Below, piece after piece: positions 35,841 to 49,400 of a stretch of DNA of 64,000 bases. Position 1 is the first letter of the stretch. Each line of letters starts with the position of its first letter. The translations under genes were made by a program, and so were the position numbers. The DNA is taken from positions 27,619,637 to 27,683,636 of the forward strand of contig NC_083339.1 in assembly GCF_019175385.1 (NCBI RefSeq), written 5' to 3'. This stretch comes from Lycium barbarum (Eukaryota > Streptophyta > Magnoliopsida > Solanales > Solanaceae). The notes under the pieces are model-generated. The model worked only from the letters and a program-made list of their open reading frames with translations. It did not search any database and was not told the DNA's origin.

Positions 35841-35854
35841 TTGGTATCAGAGCC
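35841..35854 (+). promoter_or_regulatory. PBS of element VI
   Basis: TTGGTATCAGAGCC, an exact complement of the initiator Met-tRNA 3' end, 2 bp after the LTR. It shows that element VI runs on the plus strand. Confidence 0.9.
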
Positions 35855-37802
35855 CTAGGTTACCCGACCTTACAAGTACAAGAGCATGTGCAGTAGAGTT
35901 TTGTGAATCGGTATGATGAGCTCTGTACTTATCTGCAAGAGGCTATTGGACATTTAGAAAACTTCCAATTCTTTCAATCCTTTCATGTTGCTTTATTCAA
36001 ATTGGTACCTAGTCGATTCAAATTGGTATCTCAATTTCCTTGTCTTATTCTAGCACGGATAGTGGGAACTCATCTATAAGTTCTTATGTGAATGATTTTG
36101 TCATGACGTGGCATGGTATGGCATGAGATGTGTTATCCTGATTCGGACGCGTGATCAGATTCAGTTTCCAGCTATGGCTTGAGGATTCAGTTGTGTGGGA
36201 TTGTGGTTAAGACTCATTTATTGTGGCGATTTTCTTGAGAAATAGGAGAGATAGTATAGAGGACCGCATGATCTCCATGTTTTCAGCGTTGGGTTGCTTG
36301 GAAGTCGCAAACGTCCATTTATAGCTTAACAAGAATGATTTGTTCAAGGTATGATTAGTTTGGGAAAAGTTCCAAGATTGTCAAGGTATTATGATGGTTT
36401 CTGTGACACGGGTGTACCAATGGCAGGTCAACGATTCAGCAGTGATAGTGTATTAAATGTTGATATGCGGGGACAAGTGTAAGTTTGGTAAGGATCATCG
36501 GATTTGGCAAAAGGACAGTGACCGCATGTAATAAAGAAGAGAAGTTGAGAATAAGGATATGAAGGACGACTTTTGTGGAAAATGTGTAGTGAAGTAAGAT
36601 TTCTTAGGGTACATTGGTAAGAGTACTTTTGTGTTATGGGACGGAGCCGTAAGGAAGAAGATTTGGATCAATCTCCGCTACTAGGAAGGGAACAATTACT
36701 ATCTGATGTGCTCGTCAGGATAAGGTTGCAATTTGTACGAGAGTGGATTTCATATTCGGCCGTGGAAAGTTAAGTTGGGCTTCGACGGGGCAATATTATA
36801 GTGGTAGAGTAAGAACTAGTGGTTTATGGGTTCTTTCAAGAAAATGGTTATCGATTCTAGATAGAAAAACAAGGTTACTGCTGACGAGTTAAGACTTAAG
36901 GTGTTAGGAAGCTGTAGTCGAGGTCCTTCAATAAAGGGTGTGATCATTGAGTCGATTGGTGTTTTTGAGGTTATGGATAAAAGGGGATCGTTCGAAACAA
37001 GAGCTAGTTGATTTGAGGCTTATGTTGTGGTTGATCCAGCGTAAAGTTTAGTACTTAGAGGGCTATCAGGTGTTGCATCTAATATTGGACTATAGTTGAG
37101 AGGTTAGTGTATATTGTGTATAATTCGGCCAGATCGTGCTACTACTTATGTTATTACTCGGTTGAGTGATCGAATGAAAGGGATATTCACGTGAATGGTT
37201 AGAAGTGTTCTGGTTCGACAAGTAAGGCAAGAGGTGGTTCTTCGCGGGCTAGCCTTGTTAAGGATCTTGAGAGAGGGGTTGGTTAATACGGACGTTTGAA
37301 GTGGTAAATCAATGATGGGTTCGAATTAATTGAAGTTGCAGAGAACATTTCAGAAATTAAGTTAAGGGAATTTGAGCAAGGGCACCTTGGTGGTGATTCA
37401 TGAGGACATTAGTGGGACTGTGTATGTGATACGCTGGATTTAGAAAGTAATCAGTTTAAGAGTTGAGTGAGGTAAGGGAACTCTAGGGTGTAGAGTATGT
37501 GGAATACTACTATCTCTAGGTTTGAATCGGCTAATTTGCAAGACATGATTATGCGGTATACTATTGAGTGAGTTCGAGTGATGGTTAGATGGTGGCGGCA
37601 AATGTGATCTGATTCAATTTGAGGAATTGAAGAGTCAAGATAAGGTGTAGTTGATCGAGAATCTGTAGAAATAAGGTACATCTTCGGGATTACTTGGGTC
37701 AATATGGATTGTTGTTTTGTTGTCTACATCTTTCAGATGAGGTGAGATTGTTGAGTACGCTTAAAGAAGGAAGTCTAAATAAATGGACTAAGTGATATGA
37801 TG
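35855..37802 (+). other. Internal region of element VI, left part
   Basis: Conserved leader to about 35990, then sequence without a frame longer than about 60 codons that I can relate to a retroviral domain. It is collinear in texture with 44852-46499, from which it is separated only by the LINE. Confidence 0.6.
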
Positions 37803-37858
37803 AAGTTCCATGAGGTTCATGCAAACCCTAATACTACAAACCCTAACCTAGCCGTAAT

Positions 37859-40134
37859 ATGGCCATTCCGGCCACTGGTCAGCCGTCGTTGGCGGCTGAC
37901 CAGCCACTCCCTCTAACCTCCTCTATCATATTTCCACCCTTACCTCAATCCAATATACTACCTTCATCTTCATCTCAACCAAACCCTAATTCTTCAAACC
38001 CTAACGTAAACTATTCTAAATACCCTTCTTCTTCAAAAAGCTTTGCCAATACATTAACGGGTAGAGAGGAAATCTGTACAACAATGAAGCAGCAATGTGA
38101 ACCTATACCTAGGAAGAATCTAACGTATATTGATGGTATTCCAATGGTGAAGTGGACTGAGGCTGAAATCAAAAGAATAGAGATATTGGAAGACCTTCAA
38201 CATGCAGTAATAGGCAAATTTTCTCATGGGTGGCCGGAGTTGGAAGAACTACGCAACATTATACCATCACAATGTGGTTTAAAAGGTGACTGTAAGGTTG
38301 GTTTATTTAGGCCAAGACATGTTTTGATCAGATGCTCATTGATGGAAGATTTTATCAATCTTATGTCTAGAGGAGCATATTATTTGAAGGCTAAAGATGG
38401 TGTTACTTATCAGATGAGGCCCCTTATTTATGATTCTAAGTTCAAAGTTGATGAAGAAACATCTCAGGCAATGGCGTGGATTTCTTTTCCAAACTTATTA
38501 CCTACTTTCTTTGTCAAAGAATCTTTGTTTACCATGGCTTCTGCTGTTGGAAAGCCTTTACAGTTGGACTTGGCAACCATAAACAAGACTCAACCTAGTT
38601 GTGCTCGAGTCAAGGTCTAAGTTGATCTTCTTGCTGAATTACCTCAGTTTCTGATATTGGAAATAGAGAATGAGGATACAAAGGACATCAGGAAGATGAA
38701 AGTCAAAATCCAATATGATTTCTTACCAAAATATTGTACTGAATGTAAGATTCAAGGCCATTCTAGAGATGAGTGTAGAATCCTTCATCCTGAATTGAAG
38801 AAAACAACAGATGTTAAGGTTATAGGCTCAGATAAAGGGGTAAAGGATACAGGAAATCAAGATACACAAGTTGTTAAGGATAAAGGCAAGAAGGAGGGAC
38901 GTAGATGGTATCATGGAAGAAATTATCATATGGTGAAGTATGTCCCAAAAACTAACACTTCTGATAGGGGGAATGAAAGCAAAGTTAAGCATGTTGCTGC
39001 AAAGAATAATGATGATTCAGAAGTACAAATGATGGTGCAAAATAAATTTGATGTAGTAAAAATTGTGGAGGAAGGAGAGATACCAAGTACAAGTACATCC
39101 AAAGCTGAGGGGGAGAATTCTAATGCAAATGGCAACAAGGCTGGTCAAAGTAATCAGGTGGAGACAAGGCTGAATAATGCAGATATTACTCAAGTTTTCA
39201 CAGAAGGTCAGCAAAGTGATCAAGAAGTTATGCCAGGCATTATTCAGGAAAAAGAAGTTCATAGCTCATGGGCTGATGAGGTGGAGGCAAAGGAATTGAT
39301 GGCAGGAGAAAGGAAATATGAAGATGGAGTACAAAGTAATACTGTTGGAGATTCTAGTCAAAAGGACAGTGTGGAAGAAGCATGTCATGGTGGCACCAAT
39401 GCAGCAGAAAAGGAATTGAATACAGGAGAAAACCAACAAGAAGATGGAGAACCTGGTAAAACTGATAGAGACTCTAGTAAAAAGGACAGTGTGGAAGTAG
39501 GCACCAATACAACAGAAAAAAGAACAAGTTTGAGACAAGTAGATATTCCAGACAAAGGGGAGGTGCAAAAACAAAATGATCATCCAGATCATGATGAACA
39601 TGTGGATGTTGATGATACAGGATTAGATGGAGTTAAAGAGGCTACAGAGGGTTCTCCCTCAGTGATAATTTATAACCCTGAGCAAAGAGAAGAAAAAGTG
39701 CAGGAAAATGTGCAATCAATAGAGGCAACAGTAGTGGATGTCACAAGTGACAAGATGAAGGAGCAGGTGTATGTGGAGAAAGATGCAGATCCACCAGATC
39801 ATTCTTCCTCAGAAAAGGCAATGGTGATTTCACATACTGACCATCATCAGGTGACATTTTGTAGAAAGTCTTCCCAGTCAAAGAACTACATGACCTGATC
39901 TCTCATAATATAGATGGTTTGGAAGTAGAGGAGGATATCAGAGATCTCCATAGGGAAGACAAGGAGGAGAATATTAAGCAAAATAAGGAAAACATTCTTA
40001 AGTAGGCTGATATATCTCCTAATAGCAAGTCTAACAATAAGGGTCAGAAGAAAGGCAAGAAGAATGCTATTGACAAGCAAATTCCACTCAGGGTGCTACC
40101 AAAGAGGAATGATACTAAATCTACTGTTAAATGA
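37859..40134 (+). pseudogene. LINE ORF1 (DUF4283 and zinc knuckle)
   Basis: The start at 37859 is the first ATG after the short leader. A Pro/Ser/Asn-rich N-terminus is followed by a DUF4283-like domain (residues about 95-250, ending [19 protein letters not shown]). A stop at 38618-38620 interrupts the frame. The same frame resumes and encodes a CCHC knuckle CTECKIQGHSRDEC (38739-38780), then a long acidic, Lys/Glu-rich tail to 39898. A frameshift between 39865 and 39895 and one more stop (40003-40005) precede the natural end at 40132-40134, which overlaps the ORF2 start. Plant L1 ORF1 proteins of this class bind element RNA. Confidence 0.88.
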
Positions 40135-43100
40135 TGTTGAAGTCATTCATTTGGAACATTAGGTCAGTTAAGACACAAAAAGCCTTTCATAGGGTACAAA
40201 TGTTAAACAGACATCACAAATTCTTTTTGATTGCTCTCATGGAACCTTTTCAACAGGTCAGGACAATAAACCATTATAGAAGGAGGTTGGGCATGTGCTT
40301 AGCTAATGCCAACTGTAATGGTAAAATCTAGTACTTTGTGGCTGATAATATAGATGTAGAAGTTCTGTTGGATTCCCCTCAGCAGATTACTTTGAAGTTG
40401 TTTTTACAAGATTTGAATCAACATCTTATTACTACTTTAGTATATGCTAAATATAGTGCTTTTGAAAGGCTAGAGTTGTGGGAGGATATCTATCATCTTT
40501 CCAATACCTTATCTTGTTATTGGTTAATAGGAGTAGACTTCAATGTGGTTCTGAATGATGAAGAATAGATAGGGGGTAATCCTATTCAACCTTAGGGTAT
40601 AGAAGACTTTTCTTTTTGCATAAATTCCTGTGATCTTGAAGAGGTAAACTTTAAGGGTAGTCCCTTCACTTGGTGGAATGGTAGAGCAGATGAAGCATGT
40701 ATTTTTGAGAGATTGGATAGGATGTTGGTGAATTCACTGCTTCTGGACATCTTTGGAAATATTGAAGTGGAACATCTTGCAAGAACTGGATCAGATCATG
40801 CTCCACTTATGTGTACCTATGGGGATAAGCATCAGAATCTAGTCAGACCTTTTAAATTTCTATTATTCGGGATAGAACATGCATCTTTCATGGATACAGT
40901 CAGGCTGAATTGGTCCACTTGGGAGCATGATGATCCTTTCATAAACTTCAAAAGCAAGATGAAAAAGCTGAAAGGAGTGTTATCTAAATGGAGCAAGGAA
41001 GTGTTTGCTGATATATTCAAGCAGCTGATCATAAGGGAGGAAATAGTAAGATTAAAGGAACAATTGTTTGAACAAAATCCAAGCCAAGTAAATAGAGTGG
41101 TTTTGCAGAAAGCTCAAGCTGAGACTAAGAGATATTTGCATTATGAAGAAGAGTACTGGAGACAAAAAGCAGGCCTGGATTGGTTTGTAGATGGAGACAA
41201 AAATACTAGATTTTTCCATAATCTAGTAAAGGGAAGAAGGAAGAAATTGCAGATCAAAAGAATTCAAAACTCAGATGGTTCATGGATTGAGGATGAAGAT
41301 CAAATGGCAGATGAGGCTGTGCACTTTTATTCTCAACAATTTTCACAGGAAGAGTTAATTAGAGATGAAAATTTGTTGTCACTCATTCCTGTTTTGATTG
41401 ACCAAAACAGAAATGATTTTCTTTGTCAAATGCCTAGTGTTGATGAAGTCAAAAAAGTTGTTTTCAACCTTAGTGGATCAAGTGCTAGTGGACCTGATGG
41501 TTTTCCTGGAGTTTTCTACCAGACATGTTGGGACATTATTAGCTTGGATGTATACAAGATGGTGGTGGCTTTCTTCCAGGGTCATACTCTTCCAAAGTCA
41601 GTCACTCATACAAATCTTGTTTTACTACCAAAGAAGGAGTTGGTTCAAAGTTACTTTATCAACAAAGTGATGTCAAGAGTGGTTCATGATAGATTGGAGA
41701 CTGTGGTACCTCAGTTGATTTCTATTAATCAAGCAGGTTTTGTTCAAGGGAGGAGCATTATTGAGAATGTGCTATTGGCATAAGAAATAGTGACAGACAT
41801 CAGAAAAAGGGGCAAACCAGCAAATGTAGTGATCAAATTAGACATGGAAAAAGCCTATGATAGAGTATCCTGGTCATATTTGATAAAGGTACTCAGCAAA
41901 ATAGGATTTGCTAGTCAATTCATTGACATGATTTGGAGGTTAATTGCAAATAACTGGTATTCCATCCTTTTCAATGGTTAGGCCAAAGGATTTTTTTCAT
42001 TCAACCAGGGGTGTCAAACAAGGTGATCCACTTTCACCTACATTGTTCATCTTATCAGCAGAGGTGTTATCAAGAGCTCTAAATGCAGAATTTGACAATG
42101 CTGAGTATGTGGGCTATGGCATGCCTAAATGGAGTAAAAATATCAATCATCTGGCGTATGCAGATGATACTATAATATTTGCATTTGTAGAAAGGGAGTC
42201 ATTGAAGAGAATTATGAAGATACTGCAGGAGTATGAGGCAATCTCAGGTCAGCTGATCAATAAAGGCAAGAGTGCCTTTTATATGCATCACAAGATTTCT
42301 GGTGCACTGTCTCAGCAGGTGGAGCAGATTACAAGCTTTAAAAGGGATCAATTTCCATTAAACTACTTGGGATATCCTATATTTCATTCAAGGAGGAAAA
42401 AGGTATATTACAATGACCTTATCAAGAAGGTGAAAAACAAGCTGCAAAATTGGAAAGGAAAATTGCTCTCTTTTGGTGGAAAAGCAGTTCTTATCAATAG
42501 TGTGCTTCAGAGTATTCCAATATACATGCTGTCAGCTATTGTTCCCACAAAATATACCATTAATGAGCTTCATAAAATCTTTATGAGGTTTCACTGGAGT
42601 ACTAAGAAAGAAGTTAAAAGCAGGCACTGGTCCTTTTGGGACAAGATTTGTTTACCAAAAGAAGAAGGAGGATTAGGATTCAGATCTCTAGATGATGTGT
42701 CTAAGGCCCTTTTTGCCAATTTATGGTGGAAATTTAGAACCTCAAATACATTATGGTCAGCCTTTATGTGGAATAAATATTCCAAGAAGAAGAAGCCTAC
42801 AGAAGTGCAGTGGAAAGGTAGATCACAAGTGTGGAAAAGAATGATAGAGGCAAGGGATCAGGTGGATCAACAAATATGGTGGGAACCTAAAAATGGAGCA
42901 TGTGATGTATGGGAAGATAATTGGACTAAACTTGGTTCGCTCAAACAGGTAATACCACTAGATTTTCAGATTGACACCAGCATTGAAGAAGTATCACACT
43001 TTATGACTGCAGAAGGCTGGGATGAACAGAAATTGCATGCCAAACTGCCAGGTAATGTGTGTGATCATATCCTACAAGAGTTCAGTATAGTGGAGCATTC

Positions 43101-44272
43101 AGAGGAGAAAGATAAAGCCTGGTGGATGGCTAGTACTACAGGAGATTTCACTATAGGGAGTGCTTGGAATTTGCTCAGGAGAAAGGCTCAAACAACAACT
43201 CACTTTTCAAAGTTGTGGCACAAAGGAGTTCCATTCAAAATATCATTCTTCCTTTGGAGATTGTGAAAGTTCAAAATACCAGTGGATGATGTACTAAAGA
43301 GAATGAATATCAGCAATGTATGTAGATGTAGATGCTGTCTGAACTCTCATAAGGAGGAGACAGTTCAACATCTATTCCTTACAGGTGATTTTGCAGCAGA
43401 AATTTGGCAATATTACAATGCTGCTGTGGGGATAGTTCTGCCAAGGATTCAGGTTCATCAGACAATAGTGCAATGGTGGTATATGCAAGGTCCTACAAAA
43501 CTCAAATCAGTTATGCAGGCTGAACCAGCATTCATATGCTGTCAATTATGGAAGAGAAGAAATACTATCATGCATGGGGGGTAAGATGAATAAACTATAG
43601 GTGATAAATAGGATCAACTATAATCTACAGCAACTGGTGAAGACATTATATCCTTGGCTGAGAAATATTCCACATGACTGGCCTCACATGGTGAAATTTT
43701 TGGAGGATTACAGGCCTAGAATAGGATATAAGATGATGCAACGGAAATTTCCTGATGTTGGCTGGTTCAAGTGCAATACAGATGGGGCCTCTAGGGGTAA
43801 TCCATGGATGAGTTCAGCTGCTTTCTGCATTAGAGATGAGGTTGGAAACCTGATATATGCTGGGGCAAGAAGAATAGCTGATACAACTAACATCACAGCA
43901 GAGTCTGTAGCTATATTGGATGGAATTGAGTTCTGTATTAAAAATGATCTGGTTCCTGTAATGATTGAATCAGATTCTCTGTCCATGATAAACATTATTC
44001 AAGGAATATGGGAGATTCCATGGAATATCAGTATAGAAGTTAATAAGATCAACTTCTGGAGGAACAAGGGCCAAGTGCAGTTTGCTCATATCCTTAGGGA
44101 AGGCAATGCACTTGCTGATTTTTTAGCTAACCTGGTTTTTTATTTTGCAAGTACAGTTCACTTTCATTCATTTGCTAAGTTGCCAACAGGTGCAAAGAAG
44201 ATTCTCAATGCTGATAAGATGATGATGCTTAACTTCAGAAGCAAGATCTACAAAAATAGAAAACCAGACTGA
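40131..44272 (+). pseudogene. LINE ORF2 (endonuclease, reverse transcriptase, RNase H)
   Basis: Starts at 40131 in ATGATG. An endonuclease/exonuclease/phosphatase domain follows (IWNIRS at the N-terminus, RTGSDHAPLM with the catalytic His at 40780-40810). The RT has FVQGRSIIENVLLA, RGVKQGDPLSPTLFIL and active site YADD at 42157-42168. A zf-RVT region (about 43180-43480) and RNase H (43740-44130) follow. The RNase H keeps four acidic positions: NTDGASRGNP, AESVAI, ESDS, and REGNALAD. In-frame stops are at 40329, 40566, 41781, 41979, 43264 and 43598. Two frame changes fall in homopolymers: seven T (41991-41997) and six G (43566-43571). The protein would nick target DNA and copy the element RNA. 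Confidence 0.92.
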
Positions 44273-44792
44273 TCATATGCATCTGATCATGCCAACAAGT
44301 GATGACACAAGATTCAGTTACACAAAGAAATAAAGGATCAGCATAACAGCTTCATAGGATTGTTGTAGTCCTGGTTGGATGACTAAGGTTATCCTTGTTA
44401 CTGTGTGGTATTAACAGGAATGTTCGTCCTACTAACAGGATTTCTTTAGTTACCCAGTCCAGCTACAAACATTCAACATGACTGAATGTGTAAGCTTGAT
44501 CAGAGACATTGGACAGCAACTATGAGGAGCTTCATACTACACTTCTTCTTGAAAGATTTTCAGTGAGATTAGATACCATAGCACCTGGTCAGAGCTTGAG
44601 GTGACTGATAATGGCATCAATCCAAAGAAGGAGTGTTCTTGTTTGCAGTTTTTCATTGTTACACTTGGCTGCTCAAACAAGGCTTAGACTGTTCTTTCAC
44701 TTCCTAGGATAGAGTAGTATAGACTTTTACATTTTTCCTTCATTTCTTTCCATTTTATTTATTTTTGTTCTGTAAATACTTTTATTTATTTT

Positions 44793-44838
44793 AATAAAAT
44801 CCAACAGCATCAGGCTGATTGGCTTTGCTTAAAAAAAA
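44793..44838 (+). terminator. LINE polyadenylation signal and A-tail
   Basis: AATAAA at 44793-44798, followed about 32 bp later by A8. The short tail suggests shortening since insertion. Confidence 0.75.
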
Positions 44839-44851
44839 GTTCCATGAGGTT

Positions 44852-46499
44852 TCACGATCAGCGACGAGTGAGAAGCAAATTTCAGGTAACCGATATGTTA
44901 AGTCTTATGGGAAGTGGCTTGTGTGGTACCCAGTTGGGTGATTTCTTTGAAATCTTCAATGGATGAGCTAGTGTGGTTTAACAAAAAGGAATTCTGGGAA
45001 TCACTATAATTTGAAGGCTAGAGTTATATCTTGGTAGTGCATATTGTTGTAAGTATTATTAACTGGATAGCTTGGATGAGCATCTTGGATATCAAGGACT
45101 TAGAAGTAGTTGGGTGAGGCATAAAGCGAAGGTTGTAAGATTTGATACTTTCAGAATCGTTATAGGCGTATCAAGGTGTCACGAATGAGCATTCGATGGT
45201 TAAAGGTGTATTAAATGAGGCCACAGATTTTGCGTTCAAACGTTCGGGATTGCGAGCAATTAAGGGAAGCACAAGGAGATGTTGTTGTATTTAGAGTTCA
45301 TTGGGTCTATTAGATTTGCGTATTGGGTGAATGTTGAGAAACCTGAAGATTTCAATCATAAGGTGTAGTTATTCGGTACTAAGTTGACAACGTGGAGAGA
45401 ATTCATCTTTTGGAGTTGAAGGTGACGGACATGATTGATTATTCTTGAGAAAAGATTAGAGTTGGTCACCACAGAGGGTTGATCGGGTTGTGATTAGTTT
45501 CAAAAAGTTGGGAGACAGTTCGAGTGACTATTGGCGATATTCAGTGGCTTGTGCATTCATTCCGGGTTAGACTTGTGCAATTAGAGCCATATGGAATATG
45601 ATTATAATTCCAGAAGGACTTTTGGTTTCCTGGTAAACCACCGTTAAGGATCAGATGGGTTTCAGTTCAGAATTTAGGTATGACAGGTTTATCAAGATTT
45701 ATCAAGGGTTTGCGAGTAGACTTGATGATATCTTACCGAGGGCATCTATTCGGACAGTTATAATTGTTTGCGTCGGTACTTGGTAATGATTTGAGGAGGC
45801 AATATGGTTGTGAAAAGTCTTTAGAGTGATCAAATGGTTTTCTACGAGTTTGGACTCGGCAAGGTAATAAGTAGGTATACTTTTAGTATGGTGATTAAAG
45901 ATTTGAGAAGGTTCGAGCTACGATTTGGGTTAAGTAGTTTCAACATCGAGTTACAAAATTAACAGACTTGGAACTAGCGAAATCGGCTTGAGCAAGATCA
46001 ATCTTGATGGAATTGCTTAGATTTCTCAGAGAGAGCAGCGATTCTTTTCTAGTGAAGAGTAAGTCATGGTTTCGGGCTTGTGGAGTGTGTTTATGTGTCT
46101 CCGAAAAATTATGGTGTGAAGAACAGCTTTAGAAGGTATGAAAGAAATTATAGCGGAATCAGAACATTGTCCCGGTTCAGAGTAAGCTAAGGTTTGTGGC
46201 CATGTTTTAAGGGTTTGTAGTTGGGGAATGTTTGTGGGACCCATCGATCGTGTTCAGAGGTGTGTTTTATCAAATCAGAGAATTCAAGTAGAGGAAGTTC
46301 TTATATTCGAGGATCAGTTCTGAAAGAAATTTTGAGTATTGGAAATATGGGAATTGGCTCTTTGAGCTTAGTTAAAAAAAATTGACTGATAAAGTGAACG
46401 AGCAGTGATAGTCATGTACTTCTTGCCGTGGAGGCTTTCATGTGGTTATAAAAAAGATTCGTTGGTTACCGTCAGGTTTCGTACTCTCGTTCTTTGTGA
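44852..46499 (+). other. Internal region of element VI, right part
   Basis: Continues element VI after the LINE. No gypsy domain or long frame was seen. There is no clear polypurine tract directly before the LTR at 46500, which is unlike the coding elements in this window. Confidence 0.6.
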
Positions 46500-49400
46500 T
46501 GTAACGACCTATTTAGTACTGCCTTTTTGACCTATTTACACCCATTGACCCTTTCTCGAGCTTTGTTAATATCATTTTGGCCCGTAAGGATAGGTGACAC
46601 GGTCCCGAGTTAATCGGGTAAGTTTTATGGTGACTTATGAGAATTAGAGCCTTAAAGTTAAAAATCTTTGACCAATAGTTGACTTTTGGGTAAATGGACC
46701 TTTTTCAGAATTGTATCAATTTCGTTAGATCCGGAAGGTCCATTATGACTTGATGGGGTATTCGATTCGGTTCTTGAGGCACTCAGGAGCATTTTGTGTC
46801 TTTGGTTGGAAAGTTGATTTTGGTCGTTTGGGGGTTGGCTTGGTCAAATAGACCTCCGTTGAGAATTCCGAGGCCACGAGTAAGTTCGTAGCGTATTTTT
46901 ATACATGTATGCATATCTGGTTTTTGTTTGTGGGGCCTCGGGTGGTATTGGGATATTGGATGAAAACTTGTAAAAACTAGATTTTGTAGGTTTCTGGCGT
47001 CTCGTCCCAGTGAGCGTAGACGCGCCCTGCGGGTCTGCCCCAGCGGGACTTAGCCTGCAGACGCGAGGAATCCGACCTTTTATTGAATTGTGCCCCAGCG
47101 GGCATCTTTCCGCTGAGGCGCAACCACCGTAGCGGACCACGGCTTGCTGGAGCGGGCATGGCTGAATCAGAAAAACTTTTTAATTCTAACTCCAAACCCA
47201 TTCCTCCTATTCATCAAATCAATGAACTAGAGAACATTAAGGGAGATTTGGAGTTCTTGTGGAGTTGTTTCATCTTGGGGTTAAGTTTTTCTACCTTAGT
47301 TTGTGCTTATTTACCTTCATAGGCTAGAATTAATGGTAGAAATGAAAGGGGGTTGTTGGAGAAGATGACCTTCAAATTTTGAGTTTTTGAATTCTAGGCT
47401 TCATATATCAGTTTAATTGGTGAATCTTGTTAATATAAAGATGGTATTTCATGAATTAATGGTTTATAAGCTTGAATTTCTAACCTAGACTAAGAAACTG
47501 ATTATGGTTAATTTGGGTTTAATCCTAATTTGGGGGTTTTGGTTCTAATGATGAAATTAATGGTCTAATGAGTCTAATTAGCAATTGGATGATAGCATTG
47601 AACGTCTATAATGTTAGGTTACCAATTCCACCTTTGAAATTCCCGTTTTACCTTTGTGGGTCCGACTTCTCTTCTTTCTATAATTGATTTCGATTCGAAA
47701 CGAATGTATAGCAATATGGGTATCGTTATTCCCTGTTCTAACTTAGATTTCGATAATGATTAGACTATAAGTATTTGAAAGCTCTTTGGAAGGGCAAGGG
47801 TCACATTTGACGATTTATGGCACCAGTTCGGCATCGAGGTAGTTTACAGATTACCTTTTGGTTAGACTCCAATTAGTGAGACATATGTAGGAGTTAGATA
47901 TTGATGGGGAAAGCATGTTAGGCCTTCCAGTATGGAGTTATGATGGAAGTCTATTAGTTTGGTTGCTGTTGATTGTGGGTTTGTCGCCTTGTTGTTATGG
48001 TTGGGCTTGTTGCCTTGTTGTTGTGATTGGGCTTGTCACCTTATTTGCTATGTTGTGACCTGTTTATGTATTCATCTCTCTTTATTATGTCGTTTATCAT
48101 CAAAAAGAGGAAGAATTATGAGATTAGGCTTGAATTTGATATGCACTTATGATAAGACACGGGCGAGATTCTTTGTACAATTTATTATCGATTATGATAT
48201 CGTGTATGGCATACATACTCATTTCCCCATGATACATTGATGTGAACATTATGACTTGTTATTGATGATGAAAGGGAGAAAATGGAACATTTTGGTGACA
48301 AAGACTTAATTGTGAGGTGTACTTGTGATAAGGCATGGATGAGACCTTGATTATGATTTACTGATGGTAATGATATTATGCAAGATTTGATACAACTTAT
48401 GGTGTTTGTGATATTCATAGCATATTCACTTCCATTGATTGCACTGATTCCTTATTCCTACATTCATACATTCATACATTATGGAAGTGGTTCGGAATTG
48501 ACTGATTAAAGACTTATGGTAACTACGAAAGAAAATGTTTCAAAGCACGATAGGAAATGGTTCCAGGAGATATGTTGTGAAATGATATGATATGATTTGG
48601 TTGTCATACTCTGATGGGAAAGTGTTCCGGATGTAGTGAGAGGAACATGGACGCCATGGGTCCCCCGCAAGGCATGATTGCCGAGACGTCGATATTCTGT
48701 CCGGAGCATGTATGTACAGGTTTGAAATATTTGGCCAATGCATTGCATTGCACATCATTACATTTCATCCCACATCATTATATGGCTCTTTTATTTCTGA
48801 TTTGGTATGGTTTGTTGAACTGTTGTTATGGTAAAGATCTGATTAATGACTGGACAAAATTGTGGATTAGTGACTCTACCTAGGTTCAGGACTTGCACTT
48901 GAGATTTTTGAGACTTGACAGACTTGTGGTTTAAGAGCTTCACCTAGGATTATGACTTGAAAAATTGAGTTTTCATGTGACTTCTGTGTGGGTGTAATTC
49001 CGTGATTATTGTGATGATATGATTCGTGAGTATGCTTGATTGCTTATCTGCCTACTTGTTGATTTCTTTCATCATATATGTAAACTAATTATTTTCAGCC
49101 TATGATACCTACAAGTACATAGTGTTTGTGCTGATACTACCTTATTGCACTCTTTTTTGGGTGCAGAGTTTGCTGCAGGTTCCCCTTCAGGTCCTCGAGA
49201 GTGTTTTCCCTGACGTGTGCCATCCGAGTTTCTAGGGTGAGCTATATTTTTTATCTGCTACCAGGAAGACTCTTCTCTTTTAGATATCTGTCCCTTGTTA
49301 TCAGACAGTATTATTCAGATATTGATGTATCATTATTATTTCAGACTCATGTAAGACTTAGTAGCTCTTGTACAGCAACTTGACCAGATTCCTTAGGTAG

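Larger units (their letters stand above)
37803..44851 (+). mobile_element. Full-length L1-type LINE with 13-15-bp target duplication
   Basis: The element body is about 37818-44838 (7.0 kb). AAGTTCCATGAGGTT occurs at 37803-37817 and again at 44837-44851; the first two As overlap the poly(A), so the duplication is 13 to 15 bp. It has a 5' leader of about 40 bp, ORF1 (nucleic-acid binding), ORF2 (endonuclease, RT, zinc finger, RNase H), a 3' UTR with AATAAA at 44793-44798, and an A8 tail at 44831-44838. Length, variable-size TSD and A-tail are typical of target-primed reverse transcription. The insertion looks full-length, but both ORFs carry stops or frameshifts. Confidence 0.93.

Noticed and set aside
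39266..39601. Minus-strand frames rich in Phe, Cys and Leu opposite LINE ORF1, which could be taken for membrane proteins
   Set aside because: They are the antisense of a Lys/Glu-rich coding stretch.
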